This document shows, piece by piece, positions 24,443 through 34,200 of a stretch of 64,000 nt of DNA. A program made the translations under genes and the position numbers. Below the pieces are notes generated by a model that saw only the letters and a program-made list of their open reading frames with translations, had not been told where the DNA came from and did not search any database. The first letter of the stretch is position 1, and each line of letters opens with the position of its first letter. The stretch is from the NCBI RefSeq assembly GCF_030814225.1, contig NZ_JAUSUR010000005.1:248001-312000 (forward strand). Direction: 5' to 3'. The stretch is from Breznakia pachnodae. Its GTDB lineage: Bacteria > Bacillota_I > Bacilli_A > Erysipelotrichales > Erysipelotrichaceae.

Positions 24443-26296
24443 TTAATTCTTATTATGATTTTCAGTATAACCTACAATTACTTCAACAAATCGTTCTCCA
24501 TACTTCTGATATTTCACCTCACCAACTCCAGAAACGTTCAACATCTCCTGTTTGTTTTTCGGTAACATAATACTCATTCCACGTAAGGTTTGGTCTCCAA
24601 ACACGATGTATGGAGGTACATGCTCCTCTTTTGCTATTTCCATTCTTAATTGTCTTAATAATTCAAATAAGTTCATATCATAGTCACCACTAATTGCAGA
24701 GCTCTTCTTTTTTGCCTTTGTGACTTCTACCTCTTTTGGTAACTTTAATAACAATTGTTCAATTGCAGAATCTTCGGCTATTAGATTTCTTCCATCCTCA
24801 GTTACTTGCAGAATTGGATAATCTCCCCCAGCACTTACTAACATATTATTTACAAGTAAATCATTAACAATCATATGAATTCTCTGTTTCGTTGTTTCTG
24901 ATAAACATCCATAGTATTTATTTTTATCTAATTGGAAGTTTCTTAGTTTTTGTGTATTGCTTCCCTTAGCTGTTTCAACAATCATTACTTTTCCAAATCG
25001 TTCTCCACTAGATACAATTAGATTAATGATTTGTTTTGCTTCTTCTAGTACATCAATTGTATCAAATTCATTTATACAATTACTGCAGTTTCCACAGTAG
25101 TTAGATCCTTTTTCACCAAAGTATTTTACAATATAAGAACGTAAACATTCATTGGTTAAGCAATAAAAAGTCATCTTCTTAAGTCTTTCTAAATCCTGTT
25201 CTTTTACTTGTAGTGCAGTGGCTTCATCTAGCTGTGAATTCTCATAAGATACATTAATTAGAAACTCATTCATTTTTACATCTCTTCCTGAATACAATAG
25301 AATACACTCTGCAGGTTCACCATCTCTACCAGCACGTCCTGCTTCCTGATAATAGGCTTCAATGTTTTTAGGCATATTATAGTGAATTACATATCTTACA
25401 TTGGATTTATCAATTCCCATACCAAAGGCATTGGTAGCAACCATAATTTGTTTTCGCTCATATATAAAATCTGACTGACTATTCTTTCTATCTTCATCAC
25501 TAAGCCCAGCATGATATTTGGATACTGAAAAACCTCTTTTACCTAATTCATCATATACTTCATCAACATGCTTTCTAGTATTGCAATATATGATTCCACT
25601 CATATCTTTTTTGTTTTCTAATTGATCTAACAGAACACCTTTCTTATCACTTGAATTAATAACCTCAAATGACAAGTTAGGTCGATTATAGCCAGTAACA
25701 ATCTGATATGGATTATCCAATCCCAGTGAACAACTAATATCGTCAATTACACTGGATGTTGCTGTTGCAGTATATGCAGCAATGATTGGTCTGGTTTTTA
25801 ACTGATTAATAAAGTTAATGATATTTAAATAGCTTGGACGAAAGTCTTGGCCCCACTGACTGATACAGTGTGCTTCATCTACTACTAACATTGAAATATC
25901 AATTGCTTCAGCTAGTATTTGTAATGACTTTGTTTCTAATCGTTCTGGTGCAATATAAATAATCTTATACATTCCTTTTTTTGCATTATCAATCGCCTTC
26001 TCAAATTGGATTGGGGTTAGTGAACTATTTAAATATGCTGCTCTTACGCCAACTTCTTTTAAACTCATAACCTGATCTTGCATTAGGGATATTAGAGGAG
26101 ATATAACAATCGTAATTCCATCGAATAATAAAGCAGGAACTTGATAACACAAAGACTTACCAGCTCCTGTTGGCATAATACCTATTACATCATGTTCCTT
26201 TAGAGTAGCGTCGATAATTCCATCTTGTCCTTCTCTAAATTGCTTATATCCAAATACTTCATTAAGTATTTCTTGTTGTCTTGTTTTAGCTGCCAT
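24443..26296 (-). CDS. recQ: ATP-dependent DNA helicase RecQ
   Basis: A 617-residue 3'-5' DNA helicase for recombination and fork repair. Start is ATG 26296 (GGGGGAA upstream); the longer frame to 26368 lacks a site and crosses the promoter. Domains in order: SF2 helicase with 'MPTGAGKSLCYQ' and 'DEAHCISQWGQDFRPSY'; second RecA domain ending 'YYQEAGRAGRDG'; zinc-binding RQC region ('CLRSYIVKYF', 'CGNCSNC'); winged helix; and a C-terminal HRDC domain ('HVPPYIVFGDQTL'). A TATAAT -10 box lies about 30-40 bases upstream of the start. It is separated from the pilus operon by the terminator at 26381-26409. Confidence 0.95.
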   Translation of the reverse strand: MAAKTRQQEILNEVFGYKQFREGQDGIIDATLKEHDVIGIMPTGAGKSLCYQVPALLFDGITIVISPLISLMQDQVMSLKEVGVRAAYLNSSLTPIQFEKAIDNAKKGMYKIIYIAPERLETKSLQILAEAIDISMLVVDEAHCISQWGQDFRPSYLNIINFINQLKTRPIIAAYTATATSSVIDDISCSLGLDNPYQIVTGYNRPNLSFEVINSSDKKGVLLDQLENKKDMSGIIYCNTRKHVDEVYDELGKRGFSVSKYHAGLSDEDRKNSQSDFIYERKQIMVATNAFGMGIDKSNVRYVIHYNMPKNIEAYYQEAGRAGRDGEPAECILLYSGRDVKMNEFLINVSYENSQLDEATALQVKEQDLERLKKMTFYCLTNECLRSYIVKYFGEKGSNYCGNCSNCINEFDTIDVLEEAKQIINLIVSSGERFGKVMIVETAKGSNTQKLRNFQLDKNKYYGCLSETTKQRIHMIVNDLLVNNMLVSAGGDYPILQVTEDGRNLIAEDSAIEQLLLKLPKEVEVTKAKKKSSAISGDYDMNLFELLRQLRMEIAKEEHVPPYIVFGDQTLRGMSIMLPKNKQEMLNVSGVGEVKYQKYGERFVEVIVGYTENHNKN

Positions 26297-26380
26297 AGTA
26301 TTCCCCCACTGAATGCATTGTAGATACATTATAATATAAAACTTAGCACTTACCAAACAAAGTATCACAAAACAAAAATA

Positions 26381-26409
26381 AAAAGATCAAATTTAAAACT
26401 TGACCTTTT
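26381..26409 (-). terminator. Terminator of the pilus operon
   Basis: AAAGGTCAA and TTGATCTTT pair on the minus strand around a short AT loop and run into TTTTTATTTTTG. The stem starts at the stop codon of the last pilus gene. Confidence 0.75.
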
Positions 26410-27154
26410 ATGTATCTATTTGTTCTTCTCTGCGTCGTGATTTATAGATAATAATTAGAATAATTCCAGACAATAGAATTAATCCTACATAACGATTTGA
26501 TTGAGTAGTATCACCAGTGGTTGGTGTTTTTCCATCAGCCGTATCAGTTGGATCAATAGTTTCATTGTTTCCATTATTACTATTATTATCAGTATTACCA
26601 TTTGTATCATCATCACTACCATCAGGAGGTTTATTACCTCCACTGTTATCACCTGTGGATGATTTTTTATATGAGTTGGTGAATTCAAATACTTCTGGTT
26701 TCTTACCACTTCCATTATCACCAATAATTTCAGCAATCATATTTCCTTGAGCATCTCTTTTCACATAGACAGTTACTGTATAAACTTTCTCATCATAAGT
26801 ATACTTATCTGTATCATTCATATTAATCTGATACAAAGAATATTTATAGGTTCCTGCAGACTGGTACGTGATTGCGCCTAAGTCTAGTTCACTATTTCCT
26901 GTCATTGAGAAAACAAAGGACGTTCCTACACTACCATCTGGTAGTGGTGCCTGACCACTTTTTGATTCCAGCTTGTAATCAAAACTTGTTTTCTCTTCAA
27001 CTTCAGTACTTTTTTCAGTAACTATCTGTCGTAGTGGAAGATGAATACTCACTTCATTGGTGATTGCTTGAATAGAGCGATGTTCCACTCCTAGAATCAC
27101 TGTAAAAAGGAGAAGCAAACTATAAATAGAAAATTTAATTCTTTTCTTTATCAT
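26408..27154 (-). CDS. Minor pilin / sortase-anchored surface protein
   Basis: About 248 residues from ATG 27154 (the ATG at 27163 is too close to GGGAGAGG). It has a signal peptide ('FSIYSLLLLFTVILGVEH'). A Spy0128-type pilin domain follows ('FVFSMTGN', 'SAGTYKYSLYQI', 'VYTVTVYVKRDAQG', 'FEFTNSYKK'), then a Ser/Asn/Asp-rich flexible stalk. The C terminus is a sorting signal: 'TPTTGDTTQ', hydrophobic helix and 'KSRRREEQ'. TPTTG departs from LPXTG in its first residue. Last gene of the pilus operon, overlapping the sortase gene, so likely polymerised or anchored by it. Confidence 0.8.
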   Translation of the reverse strand: MIKKRIKFSIYSLLLLFTVILGVEHRSIQAITNEVSIHLPLRQIVTEKSTEVEEKTSFDYKLESKSGQAPLPDGSVGTSFVFSMTGNSELDLGAITYQSAGTYKYSLYQINMNDTDKYTYDEKVYTVTVYVKRDAQGNMIAEIIGDNGSGKKPEVFEFTNSYKKSSTGDNSGGNKPPDGSDDDTNGNTDNNSNNGNNETIDPTDTADGKTPTTGDTTQSNRYVGLILLSGIILIIIYKSRRREEQIDT

Positions 27155-28121
27155 CTTTTGCATCCTCTCCCTTCTTCATTTCTTCCTCTTGATCTTTTTT
27201 CCTTCTTCTCATCAGTAAATACAACAATAAAAATAAAAGTAAAATACCAAGAATCACAAGTAGTATGATTCTAAATAAACTACTACTTGTAAAAGCCGAA
27301 TCATTATTTAATCCACTATCTTCACTTCCAATAAATGGATCATCAAATGTTTCATCACTTAATCGACCTACTAGAATATATCTCCCGTTTGTGGTTTCGT
27401 TGGCACAAGTGCTTAATAATATAATCTGATCATCAGCACTTATTCCAATGTCTCTTGTATAAGTAGAGATAGAAAGAAGATAAGATAAATACTCTTCTTT
27501 ATTTTCTTCACCTTCTACACCAGGGTTATATATCTTTCGATTATATGCGTCCACCTCTAAATAGGCAAAAAATTCAATTCCATGATTTTCTCCATTAACA
27601 TATAGATTTCCATATTTATATTTATCAAATACATCTTTATCTAGAAACTGATCTAAGTTTCCAAACATCGCATCTTTTTCCATATGATGTCCATAGACTA
27701 TACTATTAAAATCAGAAAAGTCAGGATTGTTTTCATAATCTAAATAAATACTTCCAGCAAGTGAAAACTCACCTTTCGCATTTTTATTCAAATACTTGGA
27801 ATTATCATCCGCTTGGGTTACTGGATAATCGATATGAGTTCCATACACGGTTAACCAGGCAAATACTTCATCATTGATATCCTGAAGTTCTTCAAAGGAT
27901 ACACTGTCTGTACTTGTTGGTTTATATGCCTCGTATCGTGCTGAATCTGCCTCATACAGTACTTGGTTGTTATCCCATAAGGCATAACAACCAAATAACA
28001 TCAATAAGAGGAAAATCAACATCACTACATAGTCAACACCAGTGCTAAATCCACGAATGACTTTGATTTGTAATTCTTTTTTGTTGTTAATGAAAGTGTC
28101 TTTTTTATTTGTTTCTTTCAT
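27135..28121 (-). CDS. Class B sortase (pilus assembly)
   Basis: A 328-residue membrane transpeptidase. An N-terminal helix (~31-50) anchors it. The extracytoplasmic catalytic domain shows 'IDYPVTQADDNSKYL', His at 145 in 'VYGHHM', Cys239 in 'LLSTCANE' and Arg247 in 'NGRYILVGR'; these are the sortase His-Cys-Arg triad with SrtB-type spacing. Unusually it has a second hydrophobic helix and a charged tail (~295-328) after the catalytic domain, seen in pilus-type sortases. The ribosome binding site is weak, so translation may depend on the pilin gene upstream. It probably links the pilins at 26408 and 28144 and the large protein at 29962. Confidence 0.9.
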   Translation of the reverse strand: MKETNKKDTFINNKKELQIKVIRGFSTGVDYVVMLIFLLLMLFGCYALWDNNQVLYEADSARYEAYKPTSTDSVSFEELQDINDEVFAWLTVYGTHIDYPVTQADDNSKYLNKNAKGEFSLAGSIYLDYENNPDFSDFNSIVYGHHMEKDAMFGNLDQFLDKDVFDKYKYGNLYVNGENHGIEFFAYLEVDAYNRKIYNPGVEGEENKEEYLSYLLSISTYTRDIGISADDQIILLSTCANETTNGRYILVGRLSDETFDDPFIGSEDSGLNNDSAFTSSSLFRIILLVILGILLLFLLLYLLMRRRKKDQEEEMKKGEDAKDDKEKN

Positions 28122-28143
28122 ACTGTATTAGGCCTAGCCAGGA

Positions 28144-29355
28144 TTAACGTACTGCGTTACGTTTTCTGTTTACTGCGTAGAATCCAAATCCTGCTACTCC
28201 AACTGCAATTAAGATAATAAATGGTAGGTTGTCTAAGAAGATACCTGTGATACTTGTAGATTTGTAATCATTAGTTACTGTTGCACCATTTGCATTTTCT
28301 CCTAATAATGTAGTATAATCTGCAGTTCCATCTGAACTAATATTCATATTTGCACCTTTTGTACCATCAAATGTAGCTGATGATCCATTTGATGTTACTA
28401 CAGCTGCTGGTGTATATGAACCAAATCCTGTTTCGACACCATAGAATGTTGTTCCTGTTGGTACGTCTTTAACCACAACTTCTTGTCCATGTTTTAAGTC
28501 AACAACTATTTGAGCTGTTGTACTAGCTCCACCAAGTGTGAAAGAATCAGTAGAAACTACTGTTGAACCTTCTTTAACAATGTATGTATATGTACCAGTT
28601 GCTGTATGCAAAGGTGATGATTTGAAATTTAATGTGAATTCAAATTCTTGATCCACATCTCCTAAATCTCCAGTTACTGTTTTTCCTACTGAAAATGATG
28701 TATAACCATTAGCATCAGCAGTTGCATTTTCACTACCTGCTATTTTTCTATATACTGCTGAAAATGGGATTGTTGATTCTGTTTCTCCACCTTCAATCTT
28801 CACAGGTGTAATAGTTGCTCCAGTATCATCTTTCACTTTGTAAACTGCTACCCCTGCAGACTTCAATCCATTATCATTGATAACATAAACATGCATTTCA
28901 TATTCTACTCCTGATGCAGTCATTGAATCATGATCTGAACTAATAGAAGATTCCGTTTCTTTAATTGTATAAATATATTCACCAGCTCTTTCGAATCCGC
29001 CAGAACCAATAGCTGGAAGTACAATTGTACCCGTCTCCGTTACTGTTAGTGTACTATCTCCATTGTCAGTTACATCACTATTTTCATCAAATCCTAAAGT
29101 CACACTTCCAATATTTGGTAAATAAGCTATTTCAGATGAAGCATTAAATCCTTTCTTTGTTATTGTATACACAATATCTATATCTGGTGTTGTAGTCCCT
29201 GCATCCTTTTTTATTTCTTTTGTGATTGTTGGATTCCCATCAAACACCTCTTCGTCTGCTGCCGAGACAGTGGTTGTTCCAACTGTCACCAACATTGCAA
29301 GCATCATCATAAGTGCTAATGCTCCATTAAATAATCTCGATTTTAATTTTGACAT
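28144..29355 (-). CDS. Major pilin subunit (isopeptide-type backbone)
   Basis: A 403-residue surface protein with signal peptide ('LALMMMLAMLVTVGTTTVSA'). It has two Spy0128/pilin-isopeptide domains: the first contains 'GGFERAGEYIYTIKETES', the second 'DVDQEFEFTLNF' and 'GTYTYIVKEG', whose Glu residues fit the E-box that catalyses Lys-Asn crosslinks. The C terminus reads 'TSITGIFLDNLPF', a hydrophobic helix and 'NRKRNAVR'. This ITG-I-x2-D-x2-P form is a sorting signal used with class B sortases in gut Firmicutes (family knowledge). GAGAGG precedes ATG 29355. Its place between signal peptidase and sortase is standard for a pilus operon. Confidence 0.85.
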   Translation of the reverse strand: MSKLKSRLFNGALALMMMLAMLVTVGTTTVSAADEEVFDGNPTITKEIKKDAGTTTPDIDIVYTITKKGFNASSEIAYLPNIGSVTLGFDENSDVTDNGDSTLTVTETGTIVLPAIGSGGFERAGEYIYTIKETESSISSDHDSMTASGVEYEMHVYVINDNGLKSAGVAVYKVKDDTGATITPVKIEGGETESTIPFSAVYRKIAGSENATADANGYTSFSVGKTVTGDLGDVDQEFEFTLNFKSSPLHTATGTYTYIVKEGSTVVSTDSFTLGGASTTAQIVVDLKHGQEVVVKDVPTGTTFYGVETGFGSYTPAAVVTSNGSSATFDGTKGANMNISSDGTADYTTLLGENANGATVTNDYKSTSITGIFLDNLPFIILIAVGVAGFGFYAVNRKRNAVR

Positions 29356-29422
29356 TTTTTAAGTCCTCTCTTTCGTGCCCTTCACTTTGTAAATTTATTA
29401 ATTTCAAATTAATAATCATATC

Positions 29423-29962
29423 TTATATCCCTCTTCGCCTGAAGATGCTGATTGCTTTCCCTTGAATGCTGCCCACATTCACAGGACCGTAGACTCTACT
29501 ATCTTGGGAGTCTTCTCGATCATCTGCTAACAGGAATACTTCATCTTCTTTTAATGTTATTGGAAATTCTATTCCATCAACATATGGCAAAGTCTCGGTT
29601 GTAATTGAGGGTTCATACTGTGGTGAGCCGTTGATTATCAATCCTTCTTCCGTGATATCAACACTGTCTCCAGCAACTGCGACAACCCTTCTAAGTTGTG
29701 TTTCTCCTTCGTATTCAACAATAACAACATCATTAGCAACATAATTTTTATCTAGTCGATAATATAAAACGATATCTCCGTTTTTGATTGCTGGTGACAT
29801 TGTATTGTTTGAAGTTCTTAAAACTCCAAATACAAAGGTAAACAATAATACAAAGACAAATACTACAATTAGTAGTTTAGAAACCAAACGAATGATTTCT
29901 TTTTTTATACTTGGTGGCTTCTTTACTGGTTCTTGATTTAGAACCTTGGCTTCGCCATCCAT
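29423..29962 (-). CDS. Signal peptidase I-like protein of the pilus operon
   Basis: A 179-residue protein with one N-terminal helix (~29-48). It retains the catalytic Ser56 region ('NTMSPAIKNGDIVLYY'), 'GDSVDI', and a C-terminal 'LLADDREDSQDSRVYGPV' box of S26 peptidases. At the place of the general-base Lys in '(Y/V)(I/V)KR..G.PGD' it has Arg91 ('QLRRVVAVAGD'). That change recalls pilus-associated SipA proteins that lost catalysis and act as chaperones, although here Ser is kept. The start overlaps the previous stop (TAATG), with AGGAGGT upstream. Role: processing or folding of pilins during assembly. Confidence 0.8.
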   Translation of the reverse strand: MDGEAKVLNQEPVKKPPSIKKEIIRLVSKLLIVVFVFVLLFTFVFGVLRTSNNTMSPAIKNGDIVLYYRLDKNYVANDVVIVEYEGETQLRRVVAVAGDSVDITEEGLIINGSPQYEPSITTETLPYVDGIEFPITLKEDEVFLLADDREDSQDSRVYGPVNVGSIQGKAISIFRRRGI

Positions 29963-32460
29963 TAGTGATACCTCCTCTGTTTACGTAAATAGTAAATTAA
30001 CCAGAGACTTGCCATCACTACTCCAATTCCAATAGTGAGATACCATATATTCGTATCATCTTCGATTCCAGTGATTGGAATCTCTTTACTGGAGGTCGTA
30101 ATGGTTACACTGTCGCTCACTTTGTTTGCATTTGCAGTATTTACTAATTCAATACCATCACTAATTGTATTTTTGTCTTTTAATGTAACAGCGAATGTTA
30201 ATTCTACTTCTTGTCCTATCTCTAAGTAGACTGACATTCCGCCTATTAAGTCAGATACCTTTTTACTGTTATCTGTAGTTACTATTCCATTCTTATCCGT
30301 ATATTTCATTTCAACAACTGTGTTAGTTGAATCTTCAATATAAGGTAGTAAGTTACTTAATGTGTCTTGTATCTTTGTATTGTCAGGCAACGTCGCACTG
30401 TCATCATTACGAACAACAATCTTATAATACAATTTTTCCTCCGGTGAAGCATAGTCATCACCATTGGTATCTAATACACTCTTATCAATTGATATAACAG
30501 GTGAACCTGCTTCTATTGATGCTGTTGCTTCATATTTGTCATATACAATAACTGTATTTGATAATTTTCCATTTAATTCATTTTTTAATTTGTTTAAATC
30601 GAAGTTTCTTTCTCCTATTGTTTCTTTTGCAATTAATCGATATTGAAGTGTTTTAGTTTCACCTGAACTAATCCAGATTCTAAAACTTCCATTCCAAATA
30701 GCTGGAAGATATCTCCAATATTCAGCTACACTTCCTTCTTTTGACGAATAAATATGCGTACCATCATCATATTGTTGGCTAGCATCAATATCAAAATATT
30801 GAAGTATATTGTCCATATTATCAATTACAGGAATTTCATCTAAGTTTTTATTGCTGTCGTTCTTCACTGTAATAGTATATTCAACCATATCTCCAGGACG
30901 AATAATTTCATCCTCGCAAATACTGTCACATACTTTTTTGGCATCTTTCGTTACCGATATTAGTACATTTGCATTAATACTTGCAGTTACTTCTATTCCA
31001 GCAACACTTGCAGTATTTACTAAACTTTCTACATTCTTATAACCTAGACTTTCAAGAGTGCTTTCATCTTTCATGGTGACATCAAATGTAATAATAATTG
31101 TAGATTTTGATTTTAAATCTTTTTTGATATTCCCATCCATTAAATCTCTTATGGTATAAGTTGTACTATCTTTAGCACCATCTATGTCCACAGTTATTGG
31201 TGTGGTATCTGGTGTAACAAAATATTGATAAATACCTGTTAATGAATCTTGTATCACCATATCTTCATATGTAGCATCTCCACTATTGTATGATGTAATT
31301 GTATATGTTAATTTTTCATCTGCTTCAGCAAAATTATTATTATTTTCATCTATGACTGATTTAGATGAGTTAAGATTTGGAAATTGCATATCAATATTGG
31401 CAGTTGTACTTATTCCTCCTACAATAGCTGTATTTGTCATTTGCCGTTGATAATAGGTTAGTTGATCCATTGTTAATCCAGTATCCGCAATAGTTTTTAC
31501 ATAAACCTTGTACTTCATTTCTATTGTCGAGTTTGCTGGAACAGTATAATTTCCATATCTTTGTTCTAGCCCACCCATTGTTTTTGGGTATTCTCCTTGA
31601 ACCACTAATGATCCATTCAGATATATTTCAACACTTTCATCAACATCTTCATGCCAATATATTTTTAATACTTCATTAAAAGAAGCACTTGGTGATGAGA
31701 ACATTTCTAAAGAATCAAAGAATAATATATCATTCAAATCATTTCCTGTTAGGTTGGTAGCTGAAATTGTATATTCTAATACATCACCAGCCCATCCTGC
31801 ATGATTCTCTTCTCTTGTTATATTCTTTACTGTTTTACTTACTGATAGTTCATTTGTAGTATAGTCATTCTTACAAAATAAGACATTTTTATAGTATGTA
31901 TCAATATAAGCTTTCCCCATAATACTTCCTGTAGTATTCGGCATATTCACCTTAATATCAAAATCCGTCTTAAGCGTTCCACTGTATGTACTACTGCTTG
32001 ATGCACTAAACACCATTTCTATTTGTCCTGTTGTTTTACCATTTGTTGTTGCTACAACACGCCACTTTCCTACCAATGTCCCATTACCATCATATAAATT
32101 CTTATATTGAGTTGTTGCATACAAAAAGGCTAACTCGTCTGATTCAAGAAAAGCATAAGAAACACTGTCGCCTTCTTGAAACGTACTGTTAGTTGATGTT
32201 GCAGTCCACTTTAATGACACAATGAGGTTATCATCATGAAGCATCGCTGCATAATTTGTAATATTATATCCTTTGTCTGTTACAATTTCAAAATCAGTAA
32301 TGCCAATATTAACATTACCTGTGGCTTGTACAGATATATTTTCGTTTGTTTGGCTTTCTTCGTTCGCAAATAAAGAAACTCCACTAAAAATAGTAGAGAG
32401 TGCAACAAAAAAAGCAAGGATTAACCATGTTAATCGCTTTAGATTTGAATTTTTAGTCAT
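29962..32460 (-). CDS. Large DUF11-repeat surface protein, probable pilus tip adhesin
   Basis: An 832-residue protein from ATG 32460 (AGAGGG 6 bases before; the frame to 32571 would put 37 residues before the signal peptide). Signal peptide is 'LTWLILAFFVALSTIFSGVS'. It holds at least four DUF11-like units, with recurring 'DE..(E/L)TYTITSYNSGDATY'-style phrases near residues ~225, 420, 545 and 695. The C terminus has sorting signal 'IPITGIEDD', hydrophobic helix and 'RKQRRYH'. IPITG is near-canonical LPXTG. First gene of the pilus operon, as tip adhesins often are. Confidence 0.85.
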   Translation of the reverse strand: MTKNSNLKRLTWLILAFFVALSTIFSGVSLFANEESQTNENISVQATGNVNIGITDFEIVTDKGYNITNYAAMLHDDNLIVSLKWTATSTNSTFQEGDSVSYAFLESDELAFLYATTQYKNLYDGNGTLVGKWRVVATTNGKTTGQIEMVFSASSSSTYSGTLKTDFDIKVNMPNTTGSIMGKAYIDTYYKNVLFCKNDYTTNELSVSKTVKNITREENHAGWAGDVLEYTISATNLTGNDLNDILFFDSLEMFSSPSASFNEVLKIYWHEDVDESVEIYLNGSLVVQGEYPKTMGGLEQRYGNYTVPANSTIEMKYKVYVKTIADTGLTMDQLTYYQRQMTNTAIVGGISTTANIDMQFPNLNSSKSVIDENNNNFAEADEKLTYTITSYNSGDATYEDMVIQDSLTGIYQYFVTPDTTPITVDIDGAKDSTTYTIRDLMDGNIKKDLKSKSTIIITFDVTMKDESTLESLGYKNVESLVNTASVAGIEVTASINANVLISVTKDAKKVCDSICEDEIIRPGDMVEYTITVKNDSNKNLDEIPVIDNMDNILQYFDIDASQQYDDGTHIYSSKEGSVAEYWRYLPAIWNGSFRIWISSGETKTLQYRLIAKETIGERNFDLNKLKNELNGKLSNTVIVYDKYEATASIEAGSPVISIDKSVLDTNGDDYASPEEKLYYKIVVRNDDSATLPDNTKIQDTLSNLLPYIEDSTNTVVEMKYTDKNGIVTTDNSKKVSDLIGGMSVYLEIGQEVELTFAVTLKDKNTISDGIELVNTANANKVSDSVTITTSSKEIPITGIEDDTNIWYLTIGIGVVMASLWLIYYLRKQRRYH

Positions 32461-32585
32461 AAGCCGCCCTCTATCTATAAGAAATAAAATGTATACTACT
32501 TTGCTAGCATACATCTTCCGTTTATTATATCCCGTTTGTATTTCCTTACTTAGATAATGAATTCCCTTCACTAGAATTCATCCTT

Positions 32586-32614
32586 ATTATAATGGTTATT
32601 TTTCTATTTGTCCA
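32586..32614 (-). promoter_or_regulatory. Promoter of the pilus operon
   Basis: TGGACA (32614-32609), 17 bases, TATAAT (32591-32586) on the minus strand, close to the sigma-A consensus. Predicted leader is about 120 bases. With the terminator at 32710-32750 it accounts for the gap between the operon and the DUF998 gene. Confidence 0.75.
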
Positions 32615-32709
32615 CTAATTAACAAGCATTTCATCAATTTGGACTATACCAGTTCATAAAATCCCATGAAATAAGGGTTTTATGCAGTTTAGTTAGTAAC
32701 ATTGCTTAT

Positions 32710-32750
32710 AAAATATAAAAGAGATAACCATGTTTTTTTCGTTATCTCTT
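32710..32750 (-). terminator. Terminator of the DUF998 gene
   Basis: AAGAGATAAC and GTTATCTCTT form a perfect 10-bp stem. On the minus strand TTATATTTTAT follows. Confidence 0.8.
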
Positions 32751-32790
32751 ATTAACTTTTAAACCTATTTTTCGATTCAATATTTGTTAT

Positions 32791-33996
32791 TTATTCTAGT
32801 GTAATATCAAACACTTTATTTGCATTTTCTGCCATTTCTCTTAGTTGTTGTATTAATAAGAATAACCATGTAAATGCCAAGATAAATGCAATTAGTTCAA
32901 ATGCTGTTAGCGAGAAGTACCCTACTACTAACCATAACACTGTAGCAACGATTAATCCAAATGCAATTACATAAGATAACTTTAAAAAATCTTTTGATAT
33001 CGTTGGTAATAACCAACGCAATGCAACTATCAGAATAATAATTAGATATACTAGCATATGCGCTACCTGATCATGAATCATTTGGAATAGTTTCATCTCA
33101 TTGTATGGGAATAACCCTACTGCACCAAAGTTCAACGCAACTAGTATTAGTAGTACACGCAATATCGTTAATCGTTTTGATTTGGGATATGCCTTCTGCA
33201 ATATAACAAACAAGTAATCAATCAGAGCCATTAGTAAGAATGCAGAGAAGATGAGTGTTATATTAAAACTCCACGCTCTCGTTGCATCTGGAGTACCTAG
33301 GAAGCTGAAGTTGTGTTGCCACCACTGTTGTTCCCCGTTGGTAATCATTGCGATTCCTACGCCCGCTATAATGGTGAAAATCAATATGTTTGTTAGTAAT
33401 GATGGTGTTAGTGTAATGGCCATATAAATCATTACATAATTAATAATACTTGTGATTACTAAGAATAAAAATGTTGATGTAATTAAATCAAAAGTAATTC
33501 CACCAAACAATAATCCCATTAACCAAAAGAAGAATAGTAATGATGATGCTATTACAATCATAAAGGATATTAGTATTGCGGGAAAGTTTCTCCAGTAGAT
33601 ATCTTTTGTGGTTGTGACTATCTTCCCTTTCTTTCCTTTAATAAAGAAATAAATGAAACATAACATACCACTTACTAATCCTAATACAATTACTGATGTT
33701 GCTATTGATATATCATCAGTACCTGTTAGTGCTACTTGGTCATATCCTTGATAATAGAAAAAAGCAAAGAAAGCAATACTCATTATTAGTGATGGTATTA
33801 AAAACCATAACAATGAAATTGATTGTAATCCTTTTCGTTTGTTTTTAAGTTTAATCACTAATGCATTATCTCTTATTAGCAATGTTGCTTCTTCCTCTTT
33901 TTTTAGTTCAAGATTATTCACTACATCATCTGGTAAGTTAATACACAAATGTGTGGTGGATTGTTGTTCTATGTTTTCTAGTTCTTTGTTTTCCAT
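32791..33996 (-). CDS. DUF998-like membrane protein with N-terminal AbrB/MazE-like domain
   Basis: About 401 residues from ATG 33996 (GAGGGGAC upstream). Residues ~15-55 ('CINLPDDVVNNLELKKEEEA', 'ALVIKLK') have the swapped-hairpin pattern of AbrB/MazE DNA-binding antitoxin domains. After a basic linker come about ten membrane helices; the pattern around 'FSFLGTPDATRAWSFN' and 'AVGLFPYNE' fits DUF998-type proteins. The role of either part is not established. The AbrB-like piece could mediate dimer formation or DNA or protein contact near the membrane. It stands alone, with its own terminator. Confidence 0.7.
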   Translation of the reverse strand: MENKELENIEQQSTTHLCINLPDDVVNNLELKKEEEATLLIRDNALVIKLKNKRKGLQSISLLWFLIPSLIMSIAFFAFFYYQGYDQVALTGTDDISIATSVIVLGLVSGMLCFIYFFIKGKKGKIVTTTKDIYWRNFPAILISFMIVIASSLLFFFWLMGLLFGGITFDLITSTFLFLVITSIINYVMIYMAITLTPSLLTNILIFTIIAGVGIAMITNGEQQWWQHNFSFLGTPDATRAWSFNITLIFSAFLLMALIDYLFVILQKAYPKSKRLTILRVLLILVALNFGAVGLFPYNEMKLFQMIHDQVAHMLVYLIIILIVALRWLLPTISKDFLKLSYVIAFGLIVATVLWLVVGYFSLTAFELIAFILAFTWLFLLIQQLREMAENANKVFDITLE

Positions 33997-34200
33997 GTAA
34001 ATAGTCCCCTCTAATATTGATATATTAATTAAATTCGAAATTTTACTTACTGTCAAGATGAATACTCTCTTTTTCTTCAATTCGCAAAGGAGACTTTATC
34101 TTGATAAATAAAAATACATATGTATCTAAAAAGTGCTAATGAAATCTAGCTAAACTATCACCCAATCAGTATTATAATCATCAAATAACTGAAACCTAAA

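Noticed and set aside
24343..24570. A plus-strand frame with two CxxC pairs that looks like a zinc ribbon.
   Set aside because: It has no ribosome binding site and its second half runs antisense through the recQ 3' end; it is most likely a chance frame.
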